NCBI GenBank assembly: GCA_022778585.1
Contig: JALFTI010000002.1
Span: forward strand, 44,826-108,825
Reading direction: 5' to 3'
Length of the DNA stretch: 64,000 nucleotides
From: Pygmaiobacter massiliensis
GTDB lineage: Bacteria > Bacillota > Clostridia > Oscillospirales > Ruminococcaceae
The translations under genes were made by a program, and so were the position numbers. Below the pieces are notes generated by a model. It had not been told where the DNA came from. It worked only from the letters and a program-made list of their open reading frames with translations, and ran no database searches. This document shows positions 1-8,251 of this stretch, piece after piece (position 1 is the stretch's first letter; the number at the start of each line of letters is the position of its first letter).

Positions 1-882
1 CTTTTGGGGGCTGCCCACTATTGTGCGCTGCACCAGGATGAGCTTAAAGGAACGGTAAAGTTTTTGTTTCAGCCGGCGGAAGAAGATTATGCGCCCGGGG
101 TAGTTGCACCGGGCAAAGTGCCGGGCGGTGCTTATTATATGATTCAGGAGGGCTGGCTGGATGATGTGGATGCCTGTATGGGCATTCATTTGGACCCCTG
201 TTTGCCGATTGGGACGCTGAAGGTGTTTGATAAAGAGGCAATGGCGGCCACTGACCAGTACACAATTGTGCTGGAGGGCAAAGGTGGGCATGGCGGTGCG
301 CCGCACCAGGCGGTGGATGTAATTCCGGCACTGGCAGTTCTATTGGGCTCTATCAATACCATCATTCCCCGGGAGATCAGTGCTTTTGAACCGGCAGTGC
401 TCAGCGTGAGAACCGTAAATACCATATCGTCGGCCTGGAATGCCACACCTGGCCGGGTGGAAATTACCGGTACTTTCCGCACCTATGACAACCAGGTCCG
501 TGAGCAGATCAACCGGCGCCTGGGTGAGCTTGCTGCTTCGATTGCGAAAGCGCACCGCTGCAGCGCGCAGTATGTGCGGGAAAGGGGATATGACCCCACC
601 GTGAATGACCCCCGGGTGGCAGGTTGCGTGGCAGCAGCCCGCCAGTATTTGGGAGAAGACCATGTGCTGACCCATCCCACACCGCTGACGGGCGGCGAGG
701 ATGTAGGCTTTTACTTTCAGAAAGTTCCGGGAGCTTTTATGTTTTTGGGGTGCGCACAGCCAGGTGAGGAAAATCATGTAGACCTGCACAGCCCCTACTT
801 CCGGGTCTGTCTGGAAGGACTTATCTATGGAACTTTGGTCCATTTAAATAATTTGGAAGCCATTCAAAGCCTTGCTTTATAA
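1..882 (+). CDS. M20 family amidohydrolase, C-terminal part (cut by window edge)
   Basis: Partial metallopeptidase-like amidohydrolase of the M20D group (N-acyl amino acid or IAA-amino acid hydrolases), which cleave amide bonds of N-acylated amino acids with bound divalent metals. The visible 292 residues begin in the conserved LLGAAH segment that normally follows the first metal ligands, so the true start lies upstream of the window. A dimerisation domain follows (GGHGGAPH at about residue 95), then the late catalytic stretch GGEDVGFYF and a metal-ligand region near LHSPYF at the C-terminus. The open frame continues to base 1. A strong intrinsic terminator follows the stop, so this is the last gene of its transcript. 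The family is clear; the substrate cannot be told from sequence. Confidence 0.9.
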   Translation, partial: LLGAAHYCALHQDELKGTVKFLFQPAEEDYAPGVVAPGKVPGGAYYMIQEGWLDDVDACMGIHLDPCLPIGTLKVFDKEAMAATDQYTIVLEGKGGHGGAPHQAVDVIPALAVLLGSINTIIPREISAFEPAVLSVRTVNTISSAWNATPGRVEITGTFRTYDNQVREQINRRLGELAASIAKAHRCSAQYVRERGYDPTVNDPRVAGCVAAARQYLGEDHVLTHPTPLTGGEDVGFYFQKVPGAFMFLGCAQPGEENHVDLHSPYFRVCLEGLIYGTLVHLNNLEAIQSLAL

Positions 883-901
883 CGAAATAAAATGAAAAAG
901 A

Positions 902-940
902 CGGCCGCCTGTGCTATTTGGGTACAGGCGGCCGCTGTTT
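902..940 (+). terminator. Intrinsic terminator after the amidohydrolase
   Basis: Perfect 11-bp stem CGGCCGCCTGT (902-912) / ACAGGCGGCCG (924-934) followed by a short T-rich run. It starts 20 bases after the amidohydrolase stop. Confidence 0.85.
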
Positions 941-1061
941 TGGTACAAAACAGGGTTATGGGCCAGTTGGCTCGGCTCATAAAAAAGGTGCCTCGCGAAT
1001 GGTATTAATGGGTGAAACAGAAAAAAACAGGAAAAATTTACGCAAAACAGATAAAAAATGT

Positions 1062-1090
1062 TTGACAAAAGCTTTTAGGTGTGATAATAT
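1062..1090 (+). promoter_or_regulatory. Promoter of the tRNA-Arg gene
   Basis: TTGACA at 1062-1067, a 17-bp spacer and TAATAT at 1085-1090 (overlapping GATAAT). The tRNA starts 24 bases further on, so a short 5' leader would be removed by RNase P. Confidence 0.75.
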
Positions 1091-1114
1091 AACTCTTGCA
1101 TCTTGAAGATGTAT

Positions 1115-1191
1115 GCGCCAGTAGCTCAGCTGGATAGAGTGACTGGCTACGAACCAGTAGGTCGGGGGTTCGAGTCCCTCCTGGCGCACCA
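1115..1191 (+). tRNA. tRNA-Arg (anticodon ACG)
   Basis: A 77-base cloverleaf with the 3' CCA encoded in the DNA. The acceptor stem is GCGCCAG/CTGGCGC (7 bp). The D arm contains AGCTCAGCTGGA, and the anticodon stem ACTGG/CCAGT encloses the loop CTACGAA with anticodon ACG at 1149-1151. The T arm carries GGTTCGAGTCC. ACG reads the CGU/CGC/CGA arginine codons after A34 is deaminated to inosine by TadA (established knowledge). It is a single-gene transcription unit with its own promoter and terminator. Confidence 0.97.
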
Positions 1192-1231
1192 AAAAACACC
1201 TGCAAACAATGGTTTGCGGGTGTTTTTGTTT
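1192..1231 (+). terminator. Intrinsic terminator of the tRNA-Arg gene
   Basis: A 16-bp hairpin with one G-U pair: AAAAACACC-T-GCAAAC (1192-1207) pairs with GTTTGC-G-GGTGTTTTT (1212-1227), followed by more T residues. It begins at the base after the tRNA CCA end. Confidence 0.85.
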
Positions 1232-1283
1232 TAACACACAAAGAATGTTTTGTTAGCAAAAGTCTGTATGGTATGTTTGCGGT

Positions 1284-1748
1284 TTAACGAGTCTTGCCAG
1301 CAGCATCTGCTCCGGCGGTATCGGCAGCAGCCGCTAATGCTTTGGATAAAAACTGAGGCACCGGTGCGCCCAACGCCGCAGCATTTTCCAGAATGCTGCC
1401 CAGTTCTGTAAGGATGTACCACAAAAGCACTACCGGCAGCAGCAAAACCCGATAGGGCATGGAAAAATCGGTTAAGTTTTGCGCAGCGGCGGCTAACACG
1501 CTATCGGCCAATGCCGCAACAGTAACCACTGCAATCATGCCGGCTTTATGCCAAATACCGGTGAACGCCTGTACGCTACCCCAGCGCCCGGCCCGAATGG
1601 CTGCCGCCGAACCGGTCAGATAGTCCAGAACCATGCAGGCGACCCATATCAATACCAACCAGCCTAGCCATCCAAATGCGGTCAAAAACGCACCAGCTAA
1701 CCCGACCACCGCCGCTTTTACCAATAAAAACAGATTCTGTTGTTCCAT
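1284..1748 (-). CDS. Phage holin family protein (toxin secretion / lysis holin type)
   Basis: A 154-residue small membrane protein of the clostridial toxin-secretion/phage-lysis holin family (Phage_holin_4 type, related to TcdE-like holins). Such proteins form membrane pores that release endolysins or large toxins. Hydrophobic segments lie near residues 7-40, 65-90 and 100-120, and the family-like stretch LDYLTGSAAA sits near residue 43. The C-terminal tail is Ala-rich. Start ATG 1748 is chosen because a GGGGGTGAG ribosome site lies just upstream; an open extension to 1877 has no good site. There is no endolysin, tail or integrase gene nearby, so it is an orphan holin, either a domesticated phage gene or a remnant. 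Family assignment is good; function is inference. Confidence 0.75.
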   Translation of the reverse strand: MEQQNLFLLVKAAVVGLAGAFLTAFGWLGWLVLIWVACMVLDYLTGSAAAIRAGRWGSVQAFTGIWHKAGMIAVVTVAALADSVLAAAAQNLTDFSMPYRVLLLPVVLLWYILTELGSILENAAALGAPVPQFLSKALAAAADTAGADAAGKTR

Positions 1749-1891
1749 CTGCTCACCCCCATAAAAGACTATCTTTTGAAGAGCCGTTTTATGACTTTTG
1801 CAGGATTTTGCCCCCAAAACAGCGCAGATTTTTTGTCGGCAGGGGTGCTTCTTCATCATTTCTTCATAACAATTCAAATTTTATTCATAAC

Positions 1892-1966
1892 CTATTCATA
1901 CCAGTTTCTTAACTGGCCGATATAATAAAGGCACAGAAACGGAAGCCGCAACCGGTTCTGTAACAT
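1892..1966 (-). CDS. Candidate 24-residue basic/hydrophobic peptide
   Basis: A tiny minus-strand reading frame begins with ATG at 1966 directly after a perfect AGGAGGA ribosome site (1970-1976, read on the minus strand). It encodes 24 residues starting MLQNRLRLPF and ending RNWYE before TAG. It lies 143 bases upstream of the holin in the same direction and could be a co-transcribed peptide or leader. I recognise no family. The same DNA read on the plus strand looks like a small RNA, so only one reading may be real. Confidence 0.35.
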   Translation of the reverse strand: MLQNRLRLPFLCLYYIGQLRNWYE

Positions 1967-2036
1967 GATTCCTCCTCACACCAAAACACACCCTGAAAAC
2001 CCCCTGCAGCAAAGCTGCAGGGGGTTTTCCGCTTTT
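1921..2036 (+). ncRNA. Candidate small RNA ending in a strong terminator
   Basis: On the plus strand a TATAAT box (1921-1926) is followed by about 100 bases ending in a strong intrinsic terminator, with no plus-strand gene in between. The putative RNA would carry a first hairpin ACAGAA..CGG/CCG..TTCTGT (1932-1961), then an unpaired C-rich stretch with CCTCCTC (1971-1977), which is complementary to a Shine-Dalgarno sequence. The terminator stem GAAAACCCCCTGCAGC (1995-2010) / GCTGCAGGGGGTTTTC (2014-2029) follows. C-rich anti-SD stretches are typical of Firmicute regulatory sRNAs. No convincing -35 element is seen, and the CCTCCTC could instead be the minus-strand ribosome site of the small peptide. 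Confidence 0.35.
1995..2036 (+). terminator. Strong intrinsic terminator upstream of prfC
   Basis: Perfect 16-bp stem with a 3-base loop (1995-2010 / 2014-2029). On the plus strand it is followed by a T tract (2032-2036). No annotated plus-strand gene precedes it, which is why a small RNA is proposed here. Confidence 0.7.
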
Positions 2037-2173
2037 TAGCAAAGCGTATCAAATGGCCTTAAAAGCACCGCAAGAAAAAATGGGCAGCTTTCATTTGCAG
2101 TTTTGAAAAAAGTTACCGGTCCCCTCAATTTTGTGTTGGCGTTTTTTAGTGGGCGGGAATGTGATTTGTAGCT

Positions 2174-2201
2174 TGATTTGCTGCACCCGGCACAGTATAA
2201 T
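2174..2201 (+). promoter_or_regulatory. Promoter of prfC
   Basis: TTGATT (2174-2179), 16-bp spacer, TATAAT (2196-2201). It is about 78 bases upstream of the prfC start codon. Confidence 0.6.
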
Positions 2202-2278
2202 AAAATGTTGTATTCTGCACACTACCGGGGCGTTTGCCGCCGGTTATGCCTTGAAATAAGGAAGGAGAGCAGCCTTAA

Positions 2279-3877
2279 GTGTCAAGACTGGAAGAGGAAA
2301 TTAAACGCCGGCGCACCTTTGCCATTATCAGCCACCCGGATGCGGGTAAAACCACCCTGACCGAAAAGTTTTTGCTTTACGGCGGTGCTATCCAGCTGGC
2401 AGGCACGGTAAAGGGTAAAAAGACCCAAAGGGCCGCTGTTTCCGACTGGATGGAAATTGAGAAGCAGCGCGGTATTTCGGTTACCAGCTCGGTAATGCAG
2501 TTTAACTATGACGGCTATTGCATCAATATTCTGGATACCCCCGGCCACCAGGATTTTTCAGAGGATACCTACCGGACTTTGATGGCGGCCGACTCGGCAG
2601 TAATGGTGATCGACGCGGCGAAAGGTGTGGAACGGCAGACGGAAAAGCTGTTCAAGGTTTGCCTTTTGCGGGATATTCCTATATTTACCTTTATCAATAA
2701 GATGGACCGCGAGGCGATGAATCCCTTTGATCTGTTGGAAGATATTGAGCAGAAGTTGGGGATTCACACCTACCCGATGAACTGGCCCATTGGCTGCGGA
2801 AAAGAATTTAAGGGCGTTTACCAGCGCCATGAACAAAAAATTCTGGCATATGGAGAAACCGGCAGTGCGCTGGGCGGACAGCACAAGCTGGATACCATAG
2901 AAGCGTGCCTGGGTGACCCGGCCTTGGATGAGGTGATTGGCAAGGAACACCATGCCCAGCTGGCCGAGGACATTGAGCTTTTAGATGGTGCCAGCTATGA
3001 TTTTGATACCGATGCCATTCGCCACGCCAGGCTTTCGCCGGTGTTTTTCGGCAGCGCACTGACAAACTTTGGCGTAGAGCCGTTTTTACAGGCCTTTTTG
3101 GACCTGACTACCCCTCCCTTGTCCCGTCGGTCTGACGAGGGGGAGATAGACCCCATGGATTCACGCTTTTCGGCCTTTGTATTTAAAATTCAGGCGAATA
3201 TGAACAAGGCCCACCGAGACCGAATTGCTTTTCTGCGGATCTGTTCGGGAGAGTTTCAAAAGAATATGGAGGTACTGCATCAGCAGTCCGGCCGTAAAAT
3301 TCGTCTGTCTCAGCCCCAGCAGATTATGGCTTCCGAGCGTGAGATGATCGAGGAAGCATTTGCAGGAGATATTATCGGCGTGTTTGACCCCGGGCAGTTT
3401 TCCATTGGCGATACCCTTTGCATGCCGGGACAGAAGTTCCGGTTTGAGGGGATTCCCACCTTTGCGCCGGAGCACTTTGCCTTGGTACGGCAGGTGGATA
3501 CCATGAAGCGCAAACAGTTTATCAAAGGGACCGAGCAGATTGCCAATGAAGGCGCCATTCAGGTTTTTCGGGATTTGGGCGGCGGCATGGAAGAGGTTGT
3601 AGTTGGCGTGGTAGGTCAGCTGCAGTTTGAGGTGTTCGAATACCGTTTGAAAAACGAGTATAATGTGGATGTGCATATGGAGCATATGCCTCATCAGCAG
3701 ATTCGCTGGATTGAAAACGAGGATTTGGATCCCAATACCTTAACTTTAAATTCTGATACCAAAAAAATTCAGGATATGCGAGGGCGAAAGCTGCTTTTGT
3801 TTACAAGTCCCTGGAGCGTGCAGTGGGCGTTGGACCACAACCCCGGGCTGCAGCTTTCCGAGTTTGGCCGCAACTAA
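2279..3877 (+). CDS. prfC: Peptide chain release factor 3
   Basis: A 532-residue translational GTPase close to the usual RF3 length (about 529 in E. coli). RF3 drives RF1/RF2 off the ribosome after termination. The G domain has SHPDAGKTT (about 18-26), the DTPGHQDFSEDTYR switch-II segment characteristic of RF3 rather than EF-G, and NKMD as G4 near residue 140. The beta-barrel and C-terminal domains follow. Start GTG 2279 is set by AAGGAGAG nine bases upstream. It is a single-gene unit with its own promoter and terminator. RF3 is not universal in Firmicutes, so its presence is informative about lineage. Confidence 0.96.
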   Translation: MSRLEEEIKRRRTFAIISHPDAGKTTLTEKFLLYGGAIQLAGTVKGKKTQRAAVSDWMEIEKQRGISVTSSVMQFNYDGYCINILDTPGHQDFSEDTYRTLMAADSAVMVIDAAKGVERQTEKLFKVCLLRDIPIFTFINKMDREAMNPFDLLEDIEQKLGIHTYPMNWPIGCGKEFKGVYQRHEQKILAYGETGSALGGQHKLDTIEACLGDPALDEVIGKEHHAQLAEDIELLDGASYDFDTDAIRHARLSPVFFGSALTNFGVEPFLQAFLDLTTPPLSRRSDEGEIDPMDSRFSAFVFKIQANMNKAHRDRIAFLRICSGEFQKNMEVLHQQSGRKIRLSQPQQIMASEREMIEEAFAGDIIGVFDPGQFSIGDTLCMPGQKFRFEGIPTFAPEHFALVRQVDTMKRKQFIKGTEQIANEGAIQVFRDLGGGMEEVVVGVVGQLQFEVFEYRLKNEYNVDVHMEHMPHQQIRWIENEDLDPNTLTLNSDTKKIQDMRGRKLLLFTSPWSVQWALDHNPGLQLSEFGRN

Positions 3878-3887
3878 CTAAAACTAC

Positions 3888-3920
3888 CAAAACCCCCCGG
3901 CTGGTCCGGGGGGTTTTGAA
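3888..3920 (+). terminator. Intrinsic terminator of prfC
   Basis: Perfect 13-bp stem CAAAACCCCCCGG (3888-3900) / CCGGGGGGTTTTG (3906-3918), 11 bases after the prfC stop. Confidence 0.9.
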
Positions 3921-3964
3921 ATACGGGTTAAAGGCCTATACAGGTGACCGAAAAGGAGGGTTAT

Positions 3965-4690
3965 ATGACAGGAACAATTGTAAATGCGGCAGCTATTGTG
4001 GCAGGCGGTTTGGTAGGTATGCTGCTGAAACGGGGAATGAAACCCAGCTATGAAGACTCGATTCAGAAAACCTTGGGCATTTCGGTATTGATTTTGGGCC
4101 TAAATGGAGTAATTAGTGCCATGTTCCGTGTGGGGGAGGATGGAAGTCTTTCCTCATCGGGAGAACTTTTGCTTATCATCAGCCTGGTTTTGGGAACTTT
4201 GCTGGGAGAAATTGCGGACTTTGACGGTCGCTTAGCCCGGTTTGGCAGCCGCGTGGAACAAAAAATCGGTTCGCAGGGGGTAGGTGCTGCCTTTGTGAAT
4301 GGCTCGCTTATCTACTGTGTGGGTGCTATGGCTATTGTCGGCTCCTTGAATGATGGCCTGTTGGGTGACCCGTCGGTACTTTTGGTAAAAAGTTTGTTGG
4401 ACGGTGTTTCAGCCCTGGTGTTGGGCGCGACACTGGGGGTGGGGGTATGCTTTTCGGCAATTCCCGTTTTTGTGTACCAAGGGGCCATTACACTGCTTTC
4501 CGGCTGGGTTGCGCCTTACCTGCAGGGGCAGCTTTTGGACGAGCTGTGTATGGTGGGATATGCCATGGTGGCCTGCATTGGACTGAACTTTTTGTTCCGG
4601 GACCTGAAAATTAAAACGGCGAATTTGCTGCCGGCATTGCTGGTGCCGATTGTTTGGCAGGTACTTCGTAGCGCATTCGGCATGGGGTGA
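3965..4690 (+). CDS. DUF554 family membrane protein (YdfK-like)
   Basis: A 241-residue polytopic membrane protein of the DUF554 family, typically about 230 residues and of unknown function, possibly a small-molecule transporter. The N-terminal GTIVNAAAIVAGGLVG is the family's signature opening. About six hydrophobic segments follow, with conserved DGVSALVLGATLGVG and YQGAITLL stretches in the middle. Start ATG 3965 follows AAGGAGGG with good spacing; a GTG at 3944 is less likely. It sits alone between the prfC terminator and the liv promoter. Confidence 0.88.
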   Translation: MTGTIVNAAAIVAGGLVGMLLKRGMKPSYEDSIQKTLGISVLILGLNGVISAMFRVGEDGSLSSSGELLLIISLVLGTLLGEIADFDGRLARFGSRVEQKIGSQGVGAAFVNGSLIYCVGAMAIVGSLNDGLLGDPSVLLVKSLLDGVSALVLGATLGVGVCFSAIPVFVYQGAITLLSGWVAPYLQGQLLDELCMVGYAMVACIGLNFLFRDLKIKTANLLPALLVPIVWQVLRSAFGMG

Positions 4691-4811
4691 ACAACAAAAT
4701 ATGACACAAAAGTTACAACTTTTTTAAGTGTATAAGAAAGAAATGTGAGATTTTTGTGCAAACAAACAAATAAATGTGGTTTCATTTATAAAATTGTGTA
4801 AAACAGGGCCA

Positions 4812-4840
4812 TTGCAAGCTGCTGCCGGGGTCGATATAAT
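4812..4840 (+). promoter_or_regulatory. Promoter of the liv operon
   Basis: TTGCAA (4812-4817), 17-bp spacer, TATAAT (4835-4840), 75 bases upstream of the livJ start. The AT-rich DNA at 4690-4800 just upstream could hold regulator sites, but no clear dyad was found. Confidence 0.75.
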
Positions 4841-4915
4841 GGAGCCTAACAACCCGGTTCGGCAGCTATCCTACCGGCAGCCGGGAAGAACTTGTTTGAG
4901 TAGGGGGAAAAGAAG

Positions 4916-6148
4916 ATGAAAAAGTTTATCAGCTGTGCTCTTGCTGCTGCATTGGCTTTGTCCATGGTCGGCTGCTCGGGCGGCACCAGCAGTTCCGCCG
5001 CTTCGGCAGCGGCAGGCGACAGCAGTTCCGCCGCGGCTTCCGGTGCAACCTCCGGCGAGACCATTAAGGTCGGCCTGCTGGCCAACATCTCTGGCGATGA
5101 CGCCATGTACGGCAACGCTGTAAAGAACGGTGCCATGCTTTATATTGACCAGGTGAATGCTGCCGGCGGCATTAACGGCAAGCAGATCGAGGTCAAAAGC
5201 TATGATGACAAGGGCGACGCCACTGAGGCTGTCACCGCTTTCAACCGCATGGTGGACGAGGGCATCACTGCGTTGATCGGTTCGGTTCTGACCGGCACAA
5301 CCATTGCTGTGGCCGATGAAAGCTACGACATTAATATGCCGCAGATCACCGCTTCTGCCACCGCTACCGGCGTAACTGTGCTGGACCCGGAGGATGAGGA
5401 GAGCGAGATTCGCACCAATGTCTTCCGCGCCTGCTTCATCGACCCGTTCCAGGGCGAGAAGATGGCCCAGTATGCTTCTGAAAAGCTGGGTGCCACCTCT
5501 GCTGCCGTTATCTTCCAGACCGGCAGCGACTATTCCGAAGGTGTTGCTGAGGCGTTTGTTGCCAAGTGCAAAGAGCTGGGCATTACAGTGACCAGCGAGC
5601 AGGGCTATGCTGCCGGCGATGTGGACTTCAAGGCTCAGCTGACTGCTATTGCGGGCGAAGCTCCGGATGTGGTATTCTGCCCCAACTATTACCAGGATGA
5701 CGGCCTGATTGTTACCCAGGCCCGCCAGGTTGGCCTGGAAGCTACCTTCCTGGGCAGCGACGGCTGGGGCGGCGTTGCCGACTATGCTTCCGCTGAAGAT
5801 CTGGAAGGCTCTGTGTACTGCTCCGGCTATGCTGCTGGCACCGAAGAGGTCGCCCAGTTCGAGGCTGACTATGAGGCTACTTATGGCGAGAAGGTCCCCA
5901 ACATGTTTGCTCCTTTGGGCTATGATGCTGCCATGCTGATGGTGAATGCTCTGACCGCTGCTGAGGATGCGGGCCTGGAAGCTGGTACCGACGAGTATAA
6001 GCAGGCTGTTATCGACACTATGGCCGCCACCGATGGGGTGGAGGGCATCACTGGTGCCTATTCCTTCGATGAGCAGAATAACCCCATTAAGTCTGCCGCT
6101 ATCATGGAACTGGTTGGTGGCGCCGAAGTCTTCAAAGAGATGTACTAA
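4916..6148 (+). CDS. livJ: Branched-chain amino acid ABC transporter, substrate-binding lipoprotein
   Basis: A 410-residue type-I periplasmic-binding-fold lipoprotein of the Leu/Ile/Val-binding family, held on the outer face of the membrane. The signal peptide ends in lipobox VGC with Cys20, followed by an Ser/Ala-rich linker to about residue 45. The LivJ-like region then opens with IKVGLLANISGDDAMYGNA and contains INGKQIEVKSYDDKGDA. It is the first gene of livJHMGF and delivers ligand to the LivH-LivM permease. Codon use is strongly biased toward frequent codons, suggesting high expression. The ligand is inferred from family; related proteins bind other small amides or amino acids. Confidence 0.93.
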   Translation: MKKFISCALAAALALSMVGCSGGTSSSAASAAAGDSSSAAASGATSGETIKVGLLANISGDDAMYGNAVKNGAMLYIDQVNAAGGINGKQIEVKSYDDKGDATEAVTAFNRMVDEGITALIGSVLTGTTIAVADESYDINMPQITASATATGVTVLDPEDEESEIRTNVFRACFIDPFQGEKMAQYASEKLGATSAAVIFQTGSDYSEGVAEAFVAKCKELGITVTSEQGYAAGDVDFKAQLTAIAGEAPDVVFCPNYYQDDGLIVTQARQVGLEATFLGSDGWGGVADYASAEDLEGSVYCSGYAAGTEEVAQFEADYEATYGEKVPNMFAPLGYDAAMLMVNALTAAEDAGLEAGTDEYKQAVIDTMAATDGVEGITGAYSFDEQNNPIKSAAIMELVGGAEVFKEMY

Positions 6149-6200
6149 GCGATACACAGAAAATGGCCTGGCCTGAAAGCTGCGGCCTGACACAGACCCA

Positions 6201-6241
6201 AACAAGAACTATGCGGGAAAGTCCCCGCATAGTTTCTTGTT
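6201..6241 (+). terminator. Hairpin between livJ and livH (partial terminator)
   Basis: A long imperfect stem: AACAAGAA-CTATGCGGG (6201-6217) pairs with CCCGCATAG-TTTCTTGTT (6224-6241), with a T-rich 3' arm. It lies in the only sizeable gap of the operon. Such hairpins commonly cut read-through so that binding protein is made in excess over permease; that role here is inference. Confidence 0.6.
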
Positions 6242-6310
6242 CTATATGCCCAAAGCAGCCGGAGGGTACTTTGGGTACAGAAGGAATCCACAGGAAAGAG
6301 AGGGGCTTTT

Positions 6311-7189
6311 ATGTCCACATTTTTCAGCCAGATCATCAACGGTCTGCAATCTGGTTCGATTTATGCGTTGGTGGCGCTGGGATACAGTATGGTATATGGT
6401 ATTATCATGCTGCTGAACTTTGCCCATGGCGATATCATTATGGTGGGTGCCTATGTTATCTGGCTGGGGGTCACCACCTGGAATATAAACCCGCTGGTCT
6501 CGATTCTGCTGGCGGTGGCAGTCAGCACATTGCTGGGTGTTGTGATTGAAAAGGTTGCTTATGCCCCGCTACGCTCTTCCCCGCGCTTGTCGCTGCTTAT
6601 TACTGCCATCGGTATTTCCTATCTGTTGGAAAACGGCTTTCAGCTTATTTTTGGGGCGGGGGCGAAAACAGTGCCCACCTTTATCAGCGGTCCTTCCCTT
6701 CAGCTGGGCAGCATGACGGTAAGCTTCCCCGCCATGGTTACCATTGTGGTGACGGTGGTTATGATGGTTGGTCTGACCATACTGGTTCAGAAGACCAAGC
6801 TGGGCAAGGCCATGCGTGCGGTCAGTGAGGATATGGGGGCTGCACAGTTGATGGGTATTAGCCTGAATACTACCATTTCCTTTACTTTCATGCTGGGCAG
6901 TGCGCTGGCGGGCGTGGCTTCGGTTTTGTACCTGTGTGCCTACCCGCAGGCTTCCCCCACAATGGGCAGCATGCTGGGCCTGAAGGCTTTCGTAGCGGCG
7001 GTACTGGGAGGCATTGGCAGCCTGCCGGGAGCTATGCTGGGCGGCTTTATTATTGGTATGGCGGAAGCGTTGGTATCGGCAGTGGGCCTTTCGGTTTGGA
7101 AAGATGGCGTGGTATTTGCTATTTTGATCGTGGTGCTGTTGGTGCGTCCTTCGGGCATTTTGGGCAAAACTGTGAAAGAGAAAGTGTAA
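6311..7189 (+). CDS. livH: Branched-chain amino acid ABC transporter permease LivH
   Basis: A 292-residue inner-membrane permease with about eight hydrophobic segments. It shows the family motifs GLQSGSIYALVALGYSMVYG at the N-terminus, LNFAHGDIIMVGAY (about 36-49), GISLNTTISFTFMLGSALAG and GGIGSLPGAMLGG near the C-terminus. It pairs with LivM to form the channel of the LIV-I type importer. A GAGAGGGG ribosome site precedes ATG 6311. The stop is 15 bases from livM. Confidence 0.95.
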   Translation: MSTFFSQIINGLQSGSIYALVALGYSMVYGIIMLLNFAHGDIIMVGAYVIWLGVTTWNINPLVSILLAVAVSTLLGVVIEKVAYAPLRSSPRLSLLITAIGISYLLENGFQLIFGAGAKTVPTFISGPSLQLGSMTVSFPAMVTIVVTVVMMVGLTILVQKTKLGKAMRAVSEDMGAAQLMGISLNTTISFTFMLGSALAGVASVLYLCAYPQASPTMGSMLGLKAFVAAVLGGIGSLPGAMLGGFIIGMAEALVSAVGLSVWKDGVVFAILIVVLLVRPSGILGKTVKEKV

Positions 7190-7204
7190 AGGGGGCGGGC
7201 TTGT

Positions 7205-8251
7205 ATGAAAACCAGAAAAACAATTCCAATGCCGGTCCGCTACCTGATCAATGGTGTGCTGTTGGCGATTTTTCTCGTGGGCGGCACTATTATGGTGAAT
7301 TCGGGCATTGTGTCGGGCTATTATTCCAAAATTTTAATGCTGATTGGCATTAACATTATTTTGGCTGTTTCGTTGAATGTGGCCACCGGTTATTTGGGCC
7401 AACTGCCGCTGGGCCATGCGGGCTTTATGGCAGTGGGCGCCTATACCGGAGGCATTTTCCTGAAGGCAGTCGAAGCTTCCAAGGCGGAAGGCCCTGTGCT
7501 GTGGGTGTACATAGCGGCGGCACTGCTGCTTTCTGGGCTGGTGGCTGGCATTTTCGGCATTATTATCGGTGTGCCGGCTTTGCGGCTGAAGGGCGACTAT
7601 TTGGCCATTATCACCTTGGGCTTTGGCGAAATTATCCGGGTGGTGCTGACCAATATTGACGGTGTGCTGGGCTTTGATTTTACCTACGGTGCTTCCGGCT
7701 TGAAGCGTATTCCCAAAATTGCCAGCTTCTTTAATGTGTTTTTATGCGTTATTCTCAGCTGCATGGTCATTCATATGATTATGAAGTCCCGTCATGGCAG
7801 AGCCATCCTTGCAATCCGTGAAAATGAGATAGCAGCAGAAAGCTGCGGTATCCGCATTACCTATTATAAGGTAATGGCGTTCACCGTATCGGCCTTTTTT
7901 GCCGGGGTGGCGGGCTGCTTGTACGCCGGCTATCTGGGCAGCTTGCAGCCCACCACTTTCGGCTTCATGAAGTCGATTGAGATTTTGGTTATGGTGGTGC
8001 TGGGCGGCATGGGCAGCATGTTGGGTTCGGTGCTTTCGGCCACCGTGCTCACTGCTTTGCCGGAACTGCTGCGCACCTTCTCCGATTACCGGATGGTGGT
8101 TTACTCGCTGGTGCTGGTTTTGATGATGATCTTCAAACCCAGCGGCCTGTTGGGACAGTATGACTTCTCCCTGTCGCGCATTCTGGAGAAGTTGATGAAC
8201 CGGGGCAGTGCCCCAAAGGCGCAGGCGAAGGAGGGCGGAAAGAATGAGTAA
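7205..8251 (+). CDS. livM: Branched-chain amino acid ABC transporter permease LivM
   Basis: A 348-residue second permease subunit with LivM-type motifs: SLNVATGYLGQLPLGHAGFMAVGAY in the first third, GDYLAIITLGFGEIIRVV in the middle (EAA-like cytoplasmic loop region), and GGMGSMLGSVLSA near residue 285. The positively charged C-terminal tail is cytoplasmic. Its last eight bases overlap the livG start, indicating translational coupling. Confidence 0.95.
   Translation: MKTRKTIPMPVRYLINGVLLAIFLVGGTIMVNSGIVSGYYSKILMLIGINIILAVSLNVATGYLGQLPLGHAGFMAVGAYTGGIFLKAVEASKAEGPVLWVYIAAALLLSGLVAGIFGIIIGVPALRLKGDYLAIITLGFGEIIRVVLTNIDGVLGFDFTYGASGLKRIPKIASFFNVFLCVILSCMVIHMIMKSRHGRAILAIRENEIAAESCGIRITYYKVMAFTVSAFFAGVAGCLYAGYLGSLQPTTFGFMKSIEILVMVVLGGMGSMLGSVLSATVLTALPELLRTFSDYRMVVYSLVLVLMMIFKPSGLLGQYDFSLSRILEKLMNRGSAPKAQAKEGGKNE

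Noticed and set aside
1115..1191. Integration site duplication of the tRNA-Arg 3' end next to the holin
   Set aside because: No repeat of the tRNA 3' end was seen in the neighbouring kilobases.
4871..6205. A 444-codon minus-strand frame opposite livJ
   Set aside because: Caused by the strong codon bias of livJ; no ribosome site, and it overlaps the liv promoter side.
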